64,000 nt of DNA from Actinoallomurus soli (GCF_024055715.1 NZ_JAMXMV010000007.1:361288-425287), one strand, 5' to 3'. Shown: positions 45,844-56,337, counted from the stretch's first letter. A program made the numbers and translations. The notes: generated by a model from the sequence alone, not told the origin.

Positions 45844-47474
45844 GGGCGCCGCCTCACCACGAACGGGCCGATGGCGAGCAGGTCGATCGGGGTGGCGCCG
45901 AAGCACTCCAGGACGTCCTTGATGTCATCGACGATCGGCCGCCCGGCGGTGTTGAGGCTGGTGTTGACCAGCACCGGCAGGCCCGTGCGCCGTTCGAAGG
46001 CGGTCAGCAGCGCGGCGACGCGCGGTTCCCGTTCCGGGTCGACGGTCTGGACGCGCGCCGTGCCGTCCACGTGGACGACGGCCGGGATGCGGTCCTGCCA
46101 CTGCGGCGCGACGTCGTGCACGAACAGCATGTACGGGCTGGGGAGCGGGCCCCGGGCGAAGATCTCCGGGGCGCGCTCCAGCAGCACCATCGGGGCGACC
46201 GGCCGGAACTGCTCGCGGCCCTTGACGTCGTTGAGGCGTTCGAGGTTCGCCTTGCGGCCGGGGTGGGCGAGCAGCGAACGGTGCCCGAGGGCGCGCGGAC
46301 CGTACTCGGCCCGGCCCTGGAACCAGGCGACGATGCCGTCGCCCGCGAGGACCTCCGCGACCGTGTCGGCCAGGTCGGCGGGCCGCTCGTAGGGCAGCCG
46401 CGCGGTGCGCAGCGCCCGCTCGATCTCCTCGTCCGTGAACCCGCGGCCGAGGTCCGCGCCGGGCATGGGCTCCAGGGGCTCCCCCTCGGTGGCGGCCACG
46501 TGCAGGGCGGCGCCGAGCGCGGTGCCCGCGTCCCCGGCGGCGGGCTGCACCCAGACCTTCTCGAACGGGCCCTCCCGGTGCAGGACGGTGTTGGCGACGC
46601 AGTTCAGCGCGGTTCCGCCGGCCATGGTGAGGATCCGGTCGCCGGTGCGCTCGTGCAGCCAGCGCGCGAGGTCGAGGAGGACCTCCTCGAGGCGGCGCTG
46701 CACGCTGGCGGCCAGGTCGGCGTGCGCGCTCGTCCAGTCCTCGTCGGCCCGGCGGCGCGGTGCGAGCTCCTCCCAGTCGATCGGCTCGGTGACGAACCCG
46801 CCGTCGTCGGTGGCCCGGACGGCGGCGCGCAGCCGATCGAGGAAGCGCGGCTTGCCGTACGACGCGAGCGCCATGACCTTGTACTCGTCGGAGGAGCGCA
46901 GGAAGCCCAGGTGGGAGGTGAGGTCCTCGTACATCAGGCCGAGCGAGTGCGGGAGCCGCTGGCCGGCCAGGACCTCCAGCCTCCCGCCGTCGTACCGGCC
47001 CGACAGGTGGGAGGCCCGCTCGCCGCGGCCGTCGCACACGAGAACGCTGCGCGGCTCGGCGGTGGAGACCGCCAGCCCTCCGGAGGCGGCGTGGGCGACG
47101 TGGTGCGGCACGAACCGGACCTTGTCCCGGTCCAGGCCCGGCAGCGCGTCGGCGATGAAGCCCGGCGCCTCCTTCGCGTACATCGTGCGCAGGTGGTCCC
47201 AGGTGTCGTCGATGCCCATCTCCTCGGGCGGGAGCACGAGTGACGGGTCGTAGGAGTAGCCGACCAGGTCGATCTGGTCGGGCGTCAGCCCCGCCTGCCG
47301 CAGGCACCATCGGGCAGCCTCCACCGGCTGTTCCCACGCCGAGAAGGGCACGGGCCGTTTGCCGTGCTTACGGCGGCTGAACCGCTCCTCCTCCGCGGCG
47401 GCCACCACGCGCCCGTCGACGACGAGCGCCGCCGCCGGGTCGTGAAAGATGGCGTTGATGCCGAGCACTCGCAC
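45840..47474 (-). CDS. Carbamoyltransferase (NodU/CmcH/TobZ family)
   Basis: 544-aa enzyme expected to transfer a carbamoyl group from carbamoyl phosphate, via carbamoyl-AMP, to a sugar hydroxyl. The Kae1-like N-terminal domain starts MRVLGINAIFHDPAAALV and has the metal His pair in FVPHHVAHAASG; TMAGGTALNCVANT and a C-terminal domain (GRAEYGPRALGHRSLLAHPG, LVNTSLN) complete the fold. It is the first gene of the leftward run, opposite the GT4 gene. No antibiotic-modification genes are near, so the acceptor is probably the glycan made by this cluster. Confidence 0.9.
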   Translation of the reverse strand: MRVLGINAIFHDPAAALVVDGRVVAAAEEERFSRRKHGKRPVPFSAWEQPVEAARWCLRQAGLTPDQIDLVGYSYDPSLVLPPEEMGIDDTWDHLRTMYAKEAPGFIADALPGLDRDKVRFVPHHVAHAASGGLAVSTAEPRSVLVCDGRGERASHLSGRYDGGRLEVLAGQRLPHSLGLMYEDLTSHLGFLRSSDEYKVMALASYGKPRFLDRLRAAVRATDDGGFVTEPIDWEELAPRRRADEDWTSAHADLAASVQRRLEEVLLDLARWLHERTGDRILTMAGGTALNCVANTVLHREGPFEKVWVQPAAGDAGTALGAALHVAATEGEPLEPMPGADLGRGFTDEEIERALRTARLPYERPADLADTVAEVLAGDGIVAWFQGRAEYGPRALGHRSLLAHPGRKANLERLNDVKGREQFRPVAPMVLLERAPEIFARGPLPSPYMLFVHDVAPQWQDRIPAVVHVDGTARVQTVDPEREPRVAALLTAFERRTGLPVLVNTSLNTAGRPIVDDIKDVLECFGATPIDLLAIGPFVVRRRP

Positions 47475-47824
47475 AGAGTCCCCCTCGTCCGCATTCGTTC
47501 CCGCAGGTCGGTGCCCTGGAGCCCGGGCGGTAAACCGTGCCTGTCAGTTCCATTGCCCGACGCATCCCGAGTAGGCGTCCGGACGGTAATGGTTTGTTAA
47601 GGCTTCTGAGAGCGGGTAACTGGCCCTCAGCGGCGTCTTGGACGCGGCTGAGGGCCACCTCACGGTGCGTTTCCGCAGTTACACAAGGCGTCGCAGGATT
47701 TGCCACGAACTGGACGAAGTCCCACTTCAGGACGTCGATCAGGTCTTTGCTGCGACGAGTCAGTGTTTGAGACAGCCCTCCTCGGCAACGGCGACCGGTA
47801 GGCCCGCTGATAAAGGAGTGACTC
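47475..47824. promoter_or_regulatory. Divergent intergenic region with a long hairpin
   Basis: 350 bases between the leftward carbamoyltransferase run and the rightward GT4 gene. It holds a hairpin at 47621-47657: an 11-bp outer stem (TGGCCCTCAGC with its complement), one mismatch, then a 5-bp inner stem around a TTG loop. No gene ends here, so this is not a normal terminator. The remaining sequence carries no convincing gene; promoters for both directions must be here but no consensus pair is obvious. Confidence 0.55.
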
Positions 47825-49054
47825 TTGAACATCGACATGGTCTCGGAGCACGCCAGTCCGCTAGCGACGCTGGGGGGCGCTGATGCCGGAGGCCAGAACG
47901 TCCATGTGAGGGCGCTCGCCGTCGCGCTGGCGGAGCGTGGTCACGAGGTGGTCGTTCACACCCGTCGCGACGACGCCGACCTGCCGGACTCGGTGCCGTT
48001 CGCGCCCGGGGTGAGGGTCGAACACGTGCCGGCGGGCCCGCCGCGTCCGATCCCCAAGGACGACCTGCTGCCGTACATGGCCGACTTCGCGGCGCGCCTG
48101 GGACGGCGGTGGCTGAGCAGACCCCCCGACATCGTCCACGCCCACTTCTGGATGAGCGGGCTCGCCGCCCTCGGCGGCGCCCGTGAGCACGGCGTGCCGG
48201 TGGTGCAGACGTTCCACGCCCTCGGCCGGGTCAAGCGCCGCTACCAGCGGGACGCCGACACGAGCCCGCCCGGGCGGGTGCGCCTGGAGGGCCAGGTCGG
48301 GCGCGAGGCCACCGCGGTGGTCGCGACCTGCACCGACGAGGTACGGGAGCTGGGCGCGTACGGCGTGCCGCCGGACCGCGTCTTCGTCGTGCCCTGCGGG
48401 GTCGACACCGAGCGCTTCCACCCTGAGGGCCCCGTGGCCGAGCGCGGCGGCGCACGGCCGCGCGTCCTGACGGTCGGCCGGCTGGTCCCCCGCAAGGGCG
48501 TGGACACCCTCATCGAGGCGATGCGCCGGGTCCCGGGCGCGGAACTGCTGATCGCGGGCGGCCCGGAGCACTCCGGACTGCGCGACGACCCGGAGGCGCG
48601 CCGGCTGATGGGCCTAGCGGAGGAGCACGGCGTGGCCGACCGCGTCGTCTTCCTGGGCCGGGTCGCGCACGACGCGATCCCGGCGCTGGTCCGCTCGGCG
48701 GACGTCGTCGTCTCCGTCCCCTGGTACGAACCGTTCGGCATCGTCCCGATCGAGGCGATGGCCTGCGGTGTGCCGGTCGTCGCCTCGTCGGTGGGCGGGC
48801 ACCTCGACACCGTCCTCGACGGCGTCACCGGGCTGCGTGTGCCGCCCCGGCGACCGGACGAGCTGGCCGCGAGCCTGCGCCGGCTGCTCGGTGACTCCGG
48901 CCTCCGGCGTTCCCTGGGCCGCGCGGCGGCCGAGCACGCACTCGGCCGCTACCCGTGGACACAGGTAGCGGCCGAGACCGAGGCCGTCTACGAACGTGTG
49001 ATCGCAACGGCGTGCGAACGGCCGGCCTTCGTCGCGGAAGGAGCACGGTCTTGA
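47825..49054 (+). CDS. Family 4 glycosyltransferase (GT1/GT4)
   Basis: 409-aa GT-B glycosyltransferase. The N-terminus MVSEHASPLATLGGADAGGQNVHV is like MshA-type or sucrose-synthase-like family 4 proteins. The donor site has VGRLVPRKGVDTLIEAM and ADVVVSVPWYEPFGIVPIEAMACGVPVV (E-x7-E). The TTG start at 47825 is chosen because AAAGGAG lies about 6 bases upstream and because four residues before MVSEHASP match how family members begin; the ATG at 47837 is the alternative. It opens the rightward heptose operon. Confidence 0.85.
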   Translation: MNIDMVSEHASPLATLGGADAGGQNVHVRALAVALAERGHEVVVHTRRDDADLPDSVPFAPGVRVEHVPAGPPRPIPKDDLLPYMADFAARLGRRWLSRPPDIVHAHFWMSGLAALGGAREHGVPVVQTFHALGRVKRRYQRDADTSPPGRVRLEGQVGREATAVVATCTDEVRELGAYGVPPDRVFVVPCGVDTERFHPEGPVAERGGARPRVLTVGRLVPRKGVDTLIEAMRRVPGAELLIAGGPEHSGLRDDPEARRLMGLAEEHGVADRVVFLGRVAHDAIPALVRSADVVVSVPWYEPFGIVPIEAMACGVPVVASSVGGHLDTVLDGVTGLRVPPRRPDELAASLRRLLGDSGLRRSLGRAAAEHALGRYPWTQVAAETEAVYERVIATACERPAFVAEGARS

Positions 49055-49382
49055 CTTCTCTCCCGGCTGAAGCCGAGCGATTCAGCCCTCGCGGGCTGAG
49101 CTCTCTGCTTCACCGCCCATTGCCGACCCGGCTAACCGGCACGGGACGGAGTGCCGCCCATCGGTCTTACACAGGCTCCACAGACCTGACATCCCGCCAG
49201 CCCAGCGGTAGACCCAGCGGGCTTGGTCATCACCTGCCGGGCAGTGCTCACGTTAGCGCTCATCCGCAGGCCCGGCGGAAGGTCATGGAAATCCGTCTAG
49301 GCGGATTCCCGGTCCTTGCCCTGCTCTGCCGGGGTCCGGTTCCTTCCCCGCCTGTAGGCGGGGGTCTCCTCGGAGGTATGTG
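49055..49382. mobile_element. Structured gap resembling IS200/IS605-type end remnants
   Basis: 328 bases without a gene between the GT4 and GmhA genes. Read on the minus strand, the left side ends ...CGGCTTCAGCCGGGAGAGAAGTCAA, with a 5-bp hairpin (49064-49075) and a second, 7-bp stem-loop (TCAGCCC/GGGCTGA, 49082-49099). On the plus strand the right side has a 7-bp stem (CCCCGCC/GGCGGGG, 49346-49363). Subterminal hairpins followed by a TCAA-like end resemble the right ends of IS200/IS605 elements and of TnpB guide RNAs. No transposase is left. The CTCC-TC-GGAG hairpin at about 49367-49376 may hide the gmhA Shine-Dalgarno. Confidence 0.3.
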
Positions 49383-50027
49383 ATGACTGCTGACGCACAT
49401 CTCACCGCGCTCGAAGAAGCGCTGCGGCGATTCCAGGCCCAGACCCCCCGCCTCGAGAGCTGGGGGCGGCGATTGGCCACCGTCCTGGAGGGCGGCGGAC
49501 GCCTGCTCGCCTGCGGGAACGGCGGCAGCGCCGAACAGGCCCAGCACCTCACCGCCGAGCTCGTCGGCCGGTACCAGACCGAGCGGCGGCCGTTCGCGGC
49601 GATCCCGCTGCACACCGACATCTCGGCGCTGACCGCGATCGGCAACGACTACGGCACCGAGGAGATGTTCGCCCGGCAGGTCCGGGCCCACGGCCGGCCC
49701 GGCGACGTGCTGATCTGCCTGTCCACCAGCGGCAGCAGCCGCAACGTCATCGCCGCCGCCAAGGCCGCCACCGAAGTCGGCGCACACGCCTGGGCGCTCA
49801 CCGGCCCCGGCCCGAATCTCCTCGCGGGGGTCTGCGCCGAGGCGATCACCGTGGAGGCACCGTCGACCGCCACCGTCCAGGAGGTGCACCTCGCCGCCAT
49901 CCACATGTTGTGCGCCGCGGTGGACGCGGTGGTGTGCGGGACCGGCGACGGCGCGATGGCCCGCGGGACCGGTGACGGCGCCCGCCGCGTGATGGACGTG
50001 GGCCGCGAAGCCGAGGAGACCGTATGA
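49383..50027 (+). CDS. gmhA: Phosphoheptose isomerase (SIS domain, GmhA-like)
   Basis: 214-aa sugar isomerase domain protein. LLACGNGGSAEQAQHLTAELVGRY (about 42-65) carries the SIS core and catalytic Glu/His region, and LICLSTSGSSRNVIAAAKAA (about 115-134) the phosphate-binding Ser loop. GmhA converts sedoheptulose 7-phosphate to D-glycero-D-manno-heptose 7-phosphate. An ATG at 49383 with GGAGG 6 bases away is used; a GTG one codon earlier is possible. Near the C-terminus a GTGDGAMARGTGDGARR duplication is visible. Confidence 0.88.
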   Translation: MTADAHLTALEEALRRFQAQTPRLESWGRRLATVLEGGGRLLACGNGGSAEQAQHLTAELVGRYQTERRPFAAIPLHTDISALTAIGNDYGTEEMFARQVRAHGRPGDVLICLSTSGSSRNVIAAAKAATEVGAHAWALTGPGPNLLAGVCAEAITVEAPSTATVQEVHLAAIHMLCAAVDAVVCGTGDGAMARGTGDGARRVMDVGREAEETV

Positions 50028-51460
50028 GGGGCGGCCCGCTGGTCGTCGTCGGCGACGTCCTGCTCGACGTCGACCTCGAGGGGTCCGCCGAACGACTGAC
50101 CCCGGACGCCCCCGTTCCCGTCGTCGACTGCCGGCGCGAGCATCACCGCGCGGGCGGCGCCGGCCTGGCCGCGACCCTGGCCGCCCGCCTGACCGGGCGG
50201 GACGTCGTCGTGGTCACCGCGCTCGGCGACGACCGGTCCGGGCGGCGCGTCCGCGACCTTCTCGCCCGGCACGTCGAGGTCGTCCCCCTCCCGATGCGGG
50301 GCACGACGCCCACCAAGATCCGCGTCCGCGCCGCCGGGCAGTCGCTCGTCCGGCTCGACACTGGCGACGGGCGCGCGGCCGACGGACCGGTCGACCCGCG
50401 GGTCGCGACCGTGCTGGAGGGGGCCGGCGCCGTCCTGGTCTCCGACTACGGGCGCGGCGTGACCGCCCACCCCGAGCTACGGCGGCTGCTGGCGGCCCTG
50501 TCCGGTCGCACGCCGATCGTGTGGGACCCGCATCCGCGCGGGGCCGCACCGCTCCCCCGTACCCGTCTCGTGACGCCGAACCGCGCCGAGGCCCGCGCCT
50601 TCGCCGGCGACGAGCCGACCGCCGGTGACGGGGGGTTCGCCCAGGCTTCGCGGGACGCCGCCACGCTGGTGGAACGCTGGCAGGTGGGCGGCGTCGCCGT
50701 GACCCTCGGCGACCGTGGCGCGCTGCTGTCGGTCGGCGACGGGGTTCCGTTCGTCGCCCCCGCCCCGGAGACCGGGATCACCGACCGGGCCGACACCTGC
50801 GGCGCGGGCGACTCCTTCGCGGCCGCCGCCGCCCACGTGCTGCGCGGGGGCGGACTCGTCACCGAGGCGGTGACCGAGGCGGTGCGGTACGCGAGCGCGT
50901 TCGTCGCCGCCGGTGGCGCCGGCGCCGTCTTGGGCACCGATGCGGCTCCGGCGGCTCCGGAGCCGCCCGCCGCGCCGGCCGACGGCGAGCCCTGGGAGGT
51001 CGTCGAGCGGGTCCGCGGGCGCGGCGGCCGGGTCGTGGCGACCGGCGGTTGCTTCGACCTGCTGCACGCCGGTCACGTCACCATGCTGCGGGAGGCCCGC
51101 CGCCTCGGCGACTGCCTGGTGGTCTGCATCAACTCGGACGCGTCCGTACGGGCGCTGAAGGGGCCCGACCGGCCGGTGGTGACGGCGAGCGACCGCGCCC
51201 GTGTCCTGTCGGCGCTGGAGTGCGTCGACGCGGTCGCGGTCTTCGACGAGCTGACGCCCGTCGACGTGCTGGAGCGCCTGCGCCCGGACGTGTGGGTCAA
51301 GGGCGCCGACTACTCGGGCGGCGACCTGGTGGAGGCGGACGTCGTCCGCCGCCACGGCGGAGAGGTCGTCCTCCTTCCCTATCTCGATGGTCGTTCGACG
51401 AGCCGTCTGGTCGCGCGGGTCCGCGAGACGGCGAGCACTCTCGGAGGTGAGACCCGATGA
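50024..51460 (+). CDS. Bifunctional HldE-like sugar kinase/adenylyltransferase
   Basis: 478 aa. The N-terminal PfkB/ribokinase-like domain (1 to about 305) has [37 protein letters not shown] and the catalytic [13 protein letters not shown]. The C-terminal cytidylyltransferase-like domain (about 325-478) has [27 protein letters not shown] (TGCFDxxHxGH) and [19 protein letters not shown]. In HldE these two domains phosphorylate heptose 7-phosphate at C1 and make ADP-heptose. Together with GmhA and the GmhB domain at 44272-45843 the three steps to ADP-D-glycero-D-manno-heptose are covered. Starts with ATG overlapping the gmhA stop. Confidence 0.9.
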   Translation: MRGGPLVVVGDVLLDVDLEGSAERLTPDAPVPVVDCRREHHRAGGAGLAATLAARLTGRDVVVVTALGDDRSGRRVRDLLARHVEVVPLPMRGTTPTKIRVRAAGQSLVRLDTGDGRAADGPVDPRVATVLEGAGAVLVSDYGRGVTAHPELRRLLAALSGRTPIVWDPHPRGAAPLPRTRLVTPNRAEARAFAGDEPTAGDGGFAQASRDAATLVERWQVGGVAVTLGDRGALLSVGDGVPFVAPAPETGITDRADTCGAGDSFAAAAAHVLRGGGLVTEAVTEAVRYASAFVAAGGAGAVLGTDAAPAAPEPPAAPADGEPWEVVERVRGRGGRVVATGGCFDLLHAGHVTMLREARRLGDCLVVCINSDASVRALKGPDRPVVTASDRARVLSALECVDAVAVFDELTPVDVLERLRPDVWVKGADYSGGDLVEADVVRRHGGEVVLLPYLDGRSTSRLVARVRETASTLGGETR

Positions 51461-52425
51461 CGGAACGGGCGGTGGTCACCGGCGGGGCGGGGTTCCTCGG
51501 CTCGCACCTCTGCGAACGCCTCCTCGCACAGGGCGCGTCGGTCATCTGCATGGACAACTTCCTGACCGGCTCCCCGCAGAACGTCGCCCACCTGATGGGC
51601 CGTCCCGGGTTCCGGCTCATCGAGTGCGACGTCACCGGCTTCGTCCACGTGCCCGGCGACGTCGACCTGGTGCTGCACTTCGCGTCGGCGGCCTCTCCCA
51701 TCGACTACCTGAAGCTCCCGCTGGAGACGCTCAAGGTCGGCGGGCTCGGCACGCTGCACGCGCTCGGCCTGGCGCGGGAGAAGGGCGCGCGGTTCATCCT
51801 GGCCTCGACGAGCGAGGTGTACGGCGACCCGCTGCGGCACCCGCAACGCGAGGACTACTGGGGCAACGTCAACCCGGTCGGGCCGCGCAGCGTGTACGAC
51901 GAGGCCAAGCGCTACGGCGAGGCGCTGACGACCGCGTACCGCAACAGCCGCGACGTGAACACCGGCATCGTCCGGATCTTCAACACGTACGGCCCGCGGA
52001 TGCGCCCGCACGACGGCCGGGCGATCCCGACGTTCATGCGCCAGGCGCTGCTCGGCGAGCCCCTCACGGTCGCCGGCGACGGTAGCCAGACCCGGTCGAT
52101 CTGCTACGTCGACGACACGGTGAACGGCATCCTCGCCCTGGCCCGCAGCGATCTTCCCGGGCCGGTCAACATCGGCAACCCGGAGGAGATGACGATCCTG
52201 GAGCTCGCGGAGGCCATCCGCGACCTGGCCGGATCCGACTCGCCGATCGAGTTCGTCGACCGGCCCGTCGACGATCCCGGCGTGCGCCGCCCGGACACCA
52301 CCCTGGCCCGCGAACGCCTCGGCTGGCGGCCCGCCGTGCCGCGCGACGCCGGCCTGCGCCGGACGCTTCAGTGGTTCGCGGCCGAGCTCGGCGTCGAGGC
52401 GTCCGCGCGCGCCACCGGGACGTGA
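51457..52425 (+). CDS. NAD-dependent sugar nucleotide epimerase/decarboxylase (UXS-like SDR)
   Basis: 322-aa extended SDR. The Rossmann motif is [13 protein letters not shown], and the catalytic triad region [22 protein letters not shown], then [17 protein letters not shown] (YxxxK). This 'SEVYGDP..HPQ..YWGNVNP' segment is characteristic of UDP-glucuronate decarboxylases. Here it may instead act on an ADP- or other NDP-heptose, in the place where HldD stands in LPS clusters; the sequence favours UXS-like chemistry. It is the last gene of the rightward run, followed by a strong terminator. Confidence 0.85.
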   Translation: MTERAVVTGGAGFLGSHLCERLLAQGASVICMDNFLTGSPQNVAHLMGRPGFRLIECDVTGFVHVPGDVDLVLHFASAASPIDYLKLPLETLKVGGLGTLHALGLAREKGARFILASTSEVYGDPLRHPQREDYWGNVNPVGPRSVYDEAKRYGEALTTAYRNSRDVNTGIVRIFNTYGPRMRPHDGRAIPTFMRQALLGEPLTVAGDGSQTRSICYVDDTVNGILALARSDLPGPVNIGNPEEMTILELAEAIRDLAGSDSPIEFVDRPVDDPGVRRPDTTLARERLGWRPAVPRDAGLRRTLQWFAAELGVEASARATGT

Positions 52426-52443
52426 GAACCGGTGCGGCCACAC

Positions 52444-52484
52444 GCGACGAGGCCGGTGCGGATCTTCCGCACCGGCCTCGTCGC
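52444..52484 (+). terminator. Strong hairpin terminator
   Basis: 19-bp perfect inverted repeat (52444-52462 with 52466-52484) around a 3-base loop, 18 bases after the epimerase stop. No T-tract follows. Confidence 0.85.
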
Positions 52485-52513
52485 GGTCTGCCTGGTTCGA
52501 GTCGCGCCGGGTG

Positions 52514-52780
52514 TCATTCCTGCCGGGGGGCCTCGTCGCGGCGGTTCACCTGGGCGGGGCTGCCGGCGACCACGCCGCCCGTGTTGTCGCCGCGCTTGGT
52601 GCCCTGGCCACGCGCGCCGCTCTGGGTCGGGTTCCGGGACGCGCGGATCACCATGAAGATCCACGTCATGATCACGAGTACGGCCGCGATGCAGCCGACG
52701 ATCCCCAGCACGCCGACGCTCGTCACATGGCCGAGTGGGTTGTGAGTCGCCCCGATATAGGCGACCTGGTGGTACGGCAT
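52514..52780 (-). CDS. Small membrane protein, unknown
   Basis: 88-aa protein with one hydrophobic segment (SVGVLGIVGCIAAVLVIMTWIFMVI, about 18-42) and a basic, polar cytoplasmic-like tail. The family is not recognised. ATG at 52780 with GAGGG upstream. It diverges from nothing and lies between the heptose run and the F420-dependent enzyme. Confidence 0.6.
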   Translation of the reverse strand: MPYHQVAYIGATHNPLGHVTSVGVLGIVGCIAAVLVIMTWIFMVIRASRNPTQSGARGQGTKRGDNTGGVVAGSPAQVNRRDEAPRQE

Positions 52781-52850
52781 GGCGTTCCCTCCTCGTCGGT
52801 CCCCTACCCTCGCCGCCGATCTCACACCTTTCGGGCGGGCGGACTTACGG

Positions 52851-53804
52851 TCAGGTGAGTTCGGGCAGGACCTGCTCGGCGTAGAAGGAGAAGAACTCCT
52901 CCTGGTCCGGGCCGATCTGGTTGACGTAGACCTCGTCGTAGCCCGCGTCGACGTACGCGCGGACCGCCTGGATGTGCCGCTCCGGGTCCGGGCCGCAGGG
53001 CAGGTTCTCTTCGATCATCTCCTCGGTGACGACCTGCGACAGCTCCTCGAAGTGCCGCGGCAGCGGCAGCAGCTGGGCGGCCTCGCCGGGGAGCTGCTCG
53101 TTCGGCCACAGCCGGTGCGCGGTCTTGCGGGCGCTCGCGGCGTCCCGGCCCCAGCAGACCTTCAGGCCGCCCTGCGCCGGCTTGCCCGCACCCCCGGCCG
53201 ACCGGAAGGTCTCCAGCAGGTCCCGGTCCGGCATGGTGCACACGAACCCATCGGCGATCCGCCCCGCGAGCGTCGCGGCCTTGTCCCCGAAACCGGACAT
53301 GTAGATCGGCGGCGGCTCGTCGGGAAGGGTGTACAGCCGGGCCGTGTCGACGTTGTAGTGCCGCCCGTGGTGGCTGACGAGCCTCCCGGTCCACAGCTCC
53401 CGCATCACCTCGACGGCCTCTTCGAGCATCTCCTGGCGTTCCTCGGCCGGGGGCCAGCGCGACTCGACGATGTGCTCGTTCAGCGCCTCCCCGGTGCCCA
53501 CGCCGAGCACGAACCGGCCGTCGGTGAGGACGGCGCTGGTCGCGGCGGCCTGCGCGACGATCGCCGGCGGCGTACGGACCAGCGGGCAGGTCACCGCCGT
53601 CGTGATCGGCAGCGAGGTGACCTGGGACAGGGCGCCGATGACCGACCACACGAACGGGCTCTGCCCCTGCTCGTCGAGCCACGGATGGTAGTGGTCGGAG
53701 ATCCACAGGGCCTCGAAGCCCGCCTGCTCGGCCAGCTTCGCCTGCCGGACCAGTTCTTTCGGCGAGTGCTCTTCACACGAGAGGAAGTATCCGAATTTGG
53801 CCAT
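52851..53804 (-). CDS. F420-dependent LLM class oxidoreductase (TIGR03557 type)
   Basis: 317-aa luciferase-like monooxygenase-fold protein. KFGYFLSCEEHSPKELVRQAKLAEQAGFEALWISDHYHPW at the start, VTCPLVRTPPAIVAQAAATSAVLTDGRFVLGVGTGEALNEHI (about 72-113) and the C-terminal YVDAGYDEVYVNQIGPDQEEFF match the F420-dependent G6P dehydrogenase-like TIGR03557 family. It probably uses coenzyme F420; the substrate is unknown. Confidence 0.87.
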   Translation of the reverse strand: MAKFGYFLSCEEHSPKELVRQAKLAEQAGFEALWISDHYHPWLDEQGQSPFVWSVIGALSQVTSLPITTAVTCPLVRTPPAIVAQAAATSAVLTDGRFVLGVGTGEALNEHIVESRWPPAEERQEMLEEAVEVMRELWTGRLVSHHGRHYNVDTARLYTLPDEPPPIYMSGFGDKAATLAGRIADGFVCTMPDRDLLETFRSAGGAGKPAQGGLKVCWGRDAASARKTAHRLWPNEQLPGEAAQLLPLPRHFEELSQVVTEEMIEENLPCGPDPERHIQAVRAYVDAGYDEVYVNQIGPDQEEFFSFYAEQVLPELT

Positions 53805-53873
53805 GCTCCCCCGATTCCCCGGCCACGCCGTCGAAACCCGCGGGCGGGACGGCGCCCCCGGCGGACCGCCGCG

Positions 53874-55609
53874 TCACTCGGCGCGCAGGGCCTCGGCGAT
53901 GGGACGCCGGCCGGACAGCCGGGCGGGCAGGGCGGTGAGCAGGGCGACCGCGACGATCGTCCCGGGGATCACGGCGGGCAGCCAGGCGTACGGGATCGCG
54001 TTCCCGCCCGGAACGCCCGCGGCGGCCCGGGCGCCGGCGTAGACGACGAGCCCCAGCGGGATCCCCAGCGCGCCGGCGAGGGCCGCCGGGAAGAGCTGTG
54101 CCGCCGACAGTCCCGCCGTCACCTGGCCCGGTGTCGCGCCGAGGGCGCGGACGAGCGCGCCCGGCCGCCGGGCGTCGACCGAACCGGCCCACGCGATCAG
54201 TACCGCGTTGACCGCCGCGAGGAGCAGGAGCGCGAGCGTCATGATGAGCACGACGTCGTTCACCTGCCGGGTCACCGGGTTCTCCGCCCCCGGCACGAAC
54301 ATCGGGCCGGTGGCCCCGGCGTCCTTACGGGCGATGTCGCCGTGCAGGGCGATCGCCGCGACCACCATCGCCGCGGTGACCGCCAGGCTGGCCAGCGCGA
54401 GCGCGGACCGGCGCGGCCGCCGGGCCGCCAGCCGCAGGCCGATCAGCAGCGGCACGGGGAGCCGGGCGGACAGCCGGATCAGCCCCGCCGAACGCCGTGG
54501 CGCGCGCGCCGGACCGGCCAGGGCGCGCACGGTGCTCATCCTGGTCCCCCGGACGGCGGGGACCACGGTCGCCACCCCGGTCACCAGCACCGCGACGGCC
54601 AGGACCAGGACGGCGGTCCCGGCGGTCAGGCCGGGACGGTGCCCCCCGATCAGTCCCGCGCTCGGCCGCGCCAGGAGCGGCGCGGCCGCCCGGCCGGCGA
54701 CCAGGCCGACGGCGGAGGCGGCCACCGCCAGGACGACGTACTCGGCGAGCAGCACGGCCGCGACGATCCGGGGCGTCGCCCCCACGGCCTTGAGCAGGCC
54801 GACGCGCCGCGTCTGGTCGGCGAGACGCCCGCCCACGAGGACGGTGACGCAGGCGACCGCGAGCAGGGCGAGCGCCCAGGTCCCGACCATGAGCGCCCGG
54901 TCGACGAGGTGCAGTTCGGCGGTCGCGTACGCGCCCATGTCCTGCCAGGTGCGGACGCCCCGGTGGGCGGTGGCGAACGCGGGGGCGGCGGCGGGGTCCG
55001 CCAGGCGGAGCGGCATCACGTGGGAGGTCACCGGCCGGCCGAGCCGGCGAAGGTCGGCCCTGGTGGCCCAGACCAGCCCCGGGGTGCTGGAGGGATAGGG
55101 GACCCGGCCGGCCGTCACGGCGACGCCCGCGACGGTCAGGCGGCGGCCCGCGATGGTCAGCGCGTCGCCGGGCCGTACCTTCAGGGCGGTGGCGAAGGCG
55201 CGTTCGACGACGACCCCGCCGCGGCGCGCCCACGTCCCAGAGGTCAGCCGCGGCCGGTCGACGGGCCCGCCGGCGCCGTCGCGGCCCTGCACGACGGCGG
55301 CGACGCGGACGTCCCGGACCCGCAGGTCGTCGACGGAGACCATGGCGTACGGCCCGGCCGAGGCGGTCACGCCGGGGGCGTGCGCGAGCGCGGCGAGGTC
55401 CGCGGCGCGCTCGGACGTCGCCACGGCGTCGGGCCCGGCAGTCGCCGCGCGCGTGCGCTCCCAGGGCCGGTCGGCCGCGCCGCCGACCGTACGGCCGAGG
55501 GCGAGCGTGGTCGTGGTCGCCGCGAGCGCGATCAGCAGGATCAGCGCCTCGGCCCGCCGGCGGCGCAGGTCGCGCAGCGCCAGCCGGGCCACCAGTACGA
55601 GAGCGCCCA

Positions 55610-55610
<1 letters not shown>
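53874..55610 (-). CDS. FtsX-like ABC transporter permease
   Basis: 578-aa membrane permease. MGALVLVARLALRDLRRRRAEALILLIALAATT at the start is a typical FtsX first segment, and two FtsX-like blocks carry GLLKAVGATPRIVAAVLLAE and ALVRALGATPGQVTAGLSAAQLF coupling helices, with a large extracytoplasmic part (about 45-260). ATG at 55610 overlaps the ATPase stop (TGATG). Operon: PadR regulator, ATPase, permease. Confidence 0.86.
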
Positions 55611-56335
<725 letters not shown>

Positions 56336-56337
56336 GG

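Noticed and set aside
41354..52425. LPS biosynthesis cluster of a Gram-negative origin
   Set aside because: Codon use and overlaps match the surroundings, and no lipid A or outer-membrane genes are present; native actinomycete cluster is more likely.
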